This document shows, in pieces, positions 4,830 through 5,915 of a DNA stretch of 5,915 bases. The position numbers and the translations under genes were made by a program. Location: the NCBI GenBank assembly GCA_902489135.1, contig CABTYW010000089.1, forward strand, positions 1-5,915, read 5' to 3'. Below the pieces are notes generated by a model. That model was given only the letters and a program-made list of their open reading frames with translations, made no database searches and had not been told where the DNA came from. This stretch comes from an uncultured Synergistaceae bacterium (GTDB lineage Bacteria > Synergistota > Synergistia > Synergistales > Dethiosulfovibrionaceae). Numbering within the stretch: the stretch's first letter is position 1; every line of letters starts with the position of its first letter.

Positions 4830-5117
4830 ATGCAGTTAAGACCTCTTGCAGATCACATTGTGGTGAAAGTTGTCAACTCCGAAGAGAAGACCAAAGGCGG
4901 CCTTTATCTGCCCGATACGGCGCAGGAGAAACCTCAGGAAGGCGAAGTGGTTGCCGTCGGTTCGGGGAAAATTCTCGATAACGGCCAGAAGCTGCCCATG
5001 GAAGTCAAAGTGGGCGACCGCATTATTTTCAGCAAATACTCAGGATCGGAAATCTCCCTGGACGGCGAGAAGTTTGTCATCTTCAGCGAGCGCGACGTCC
5101 TTGCCGTGATCGACTAG
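4830..5117 (+). CDS. groES: Co-chaperonin GroES (Hsp10)
   Basis: GroES is the heptameric lid that closes the GroEL chamber during ATP-driven protein folding in the cytoplasm. The protein is 95 residues, the normal bacterial length. It opens MQLRPLADHIVVK, has the mobile loop EEKTKGGLYLPDTA (18-31) that docks on GroEL, then EKPQEGEVVAVGSGK (33-47), VGDRIIFSKYSG (61-72) and the C-terminal VIFSERDVLAVID. The hydrophobic tripeptide of the mobile loop reads L25-Y26-L27, where I-V-L is common. AGGGAGG (4815-4821) lies 8 nt before the ATG. It is first in the groES-groEL operon, behind a CIRCE-controlled promoter, with 46 bp to groEL. Confidence 0.98.
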   Translation: MQLRPLADHIVVKVVNSEEKTKGGLYLPDTAQEKPQEGEVVAVGSGKILDNGQKLPMEVKVGDRIIFSKYSGSEISLDGEKFVIFSERDVLAVID

Positions 5118-5163
5118 CGATTTTGATCCCGTTACAAGACACTTTTTGAGGAGGAATTTATAA

Positions 5164-5915
5164 ATGTCGAAAATTCTTGCGTTTGGTGAAGAATCCCGCC
5201 GCGCTCTGGAGCGCGGCATCAATAAAGTTGCCGACACCGTGGGCGTTACCCTCGGCCCCAAAGGCCGCAACGTGGTGCTCGACAAGAAGTTCGGATCTCC
5301 CGCCATCACCAACGACGGCGTGACCATCGCCAAGGAGATCGAACTGGAGGATCCCTTTGAGAACATGGGAGCTCAGCTTCTGAAGGAAGTGGCCTCCAAG
5401 ACCAACGACGTCGCCGGAGACGGCACCACCACCGCCACCGTTCTGGCCCGCGAGATGATTTCCGAGGGCATGAAGAACGTGGCCGCCGGCGCCAACGGAA
5501 TGTATCTGCGCAACGGCATCGAGTGGGCCGTTGACGTGGTCACCGAGAACCTCAAGGCCATGGCCCATCAGGTGAACGGCAAAGACGACATCGCCCAGGT
5601 GGCTGCGATCTCCGCCAACGACAAGGCCATCGGTTCCATTATCGCCGAAGCCATGGAGAAGGTAGGGCGCGACGGCGTCATCACCGTCGAGGACAGCCAG
5701 ACCACCGGCACCACCCTTGAGACCGTCGACGGACTTCAGTTCGACAAAGGTTACATCAGCCCCTACATGGTCACTGATCCCGAGCGCATGGAGGCCGCCC
5801 TTGACGACGCCTACGTGCTCATTCACGACGGCAAGATCAGCAACGTGAAGGACCTCCTTCCCATCCTGGAAAAAGTCCTTCAGACGGGCAAGCCCCTGCT
5901 GATCATCGCCGAGGA
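5164..5915 (+). CDS. groEL: Chaperonin GroEL (Hsp60), N-terminal part (3' truncated)
   Basis: GroEL is the double-ring ATPase that folds client proteins together with GroES. The first 250 codons plus two bases are present; the frame is open to the window end, so about 290-300 residues are missing. Features: N-terminal KILAFGEESRRALERG, nucleotide site TLGPKGRNVVLDKKFG (29-44), TNDGVTIAKEIELEDPFENM (49-68), the ATP/Mg motif NDVAGDGTTTATVLA (81-95, catalytic D86 equivalent to E. coli D87), and the apical entry DKGYISPYMVTDPE (194-207), ending at GKPLLIIAE. In the apical segment M202 occupies the position of E. coli F204, a substitution seen in many bacteria. The equatorial domain is complete only up to its first crossing; the second equatorial part and any GGM tail are off the contig. 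GAGGAGG (5148-5154) lies 9 nt before the ATG. The groES-groEL gap of 46 bp has no terminator or promoter, so the genes are cotranscribed. The GEESRRALERG and AAGANGMYLR stretches recall Synergistota GroEL, from memory. Confidence 0.98.
   Translation, partial: MSKILAFGEESRRALERGINKVADTVGVTLGPKGRNVVLDKKFGSPAITNDGVTIAKEIELEDPFENMGAQLLKEVASKTNDVAGDGTTTATVLAREMISEGMKNVAAGANGMYLRNGIEWAVDVVTENLKAMAHQVNGKDDIAQVAAISANDKAIGSIIAEAMEKVGRDGVITVEDSQTTGTTLETVDGLQFDKGYISPYMVTDPERMEAALDDAYVLIHDGKISNVKDLLPILEKVLQTGKPLLIIAE

Noticed and set aside
5158..5826. Minus-strand open frame opposite groEL
   Set aside because: It is the antisense of highly conserved groEL codons; the Gly/Val/His-rich translation is a typical artefact.

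Overview
This 5.9 kb window looks like a contig from a GC-rich (high fifties percent by eye) bacterium. All supported genes lie on the + strand, and both ends are cut inside genes. The GroEL sequence, type III glutamine synthetase and overall composition suggest a Synergistota member, possibly near Pyramidobacter or Jonquetella. That placement comes from remembered family resemblance, not a search. Bases 1-22 are not biological: they match the 3' part of the Illumina TruSeq read-2 adapter, so the contig begins at a library artefact.

Layout: (1) 24-1271, the C-terminal ~415 residues of a GSIII-type glutamine synthetase; (2) 1272-1442, an intergenic stretch with a hairpin and a candidate promoter carrying a dyad; (3) 1443-2138, a UPF0173 metallo-beta-lactamase-fold hydrolase, closed by a perfect-palindrome intrinsic terminator; (4) 2203-2562, a small four-helix DUF486/DMT-like membrane protein whose RBS sits directly behind that terminator; (5) 2598-2625, a near-consensus sigma70 promoter driving ptsI (2672-4456), Enzyme I of the phosphotransferase system; (6) 4457-4829, a gene-free region with two hairpins, then an abruptly AT-rich segment with the groESL promoter and a CIRCE operator; (7) groES (4830-5117) and the first 250 codons of groEL (5164-end).

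The genes do not form one pathway. Glutamine synthetase assimilates ammonium, Enzyme I starts a phosphoryl relay from phosphoenolpyruvate, and groES-groEL is a classic HrcA/CIRCE-controlled chaperonin operon. The hydrolase and membrane protein have no firm role. Apart from groES-groEL, each unit seems to have its own signals.

I see no sign of a previously undescribed system, mobile element, CRISPR array, tRNA or rRNA. The points most worth checking are the adapter-derived false N-terminus, an Enzyme I phosphohistidine loop that departs from the family pattern although all other catalytic residues are kept, the terminator abutting the DUF486 RBS, and the long hairpin downstream of ptsI.
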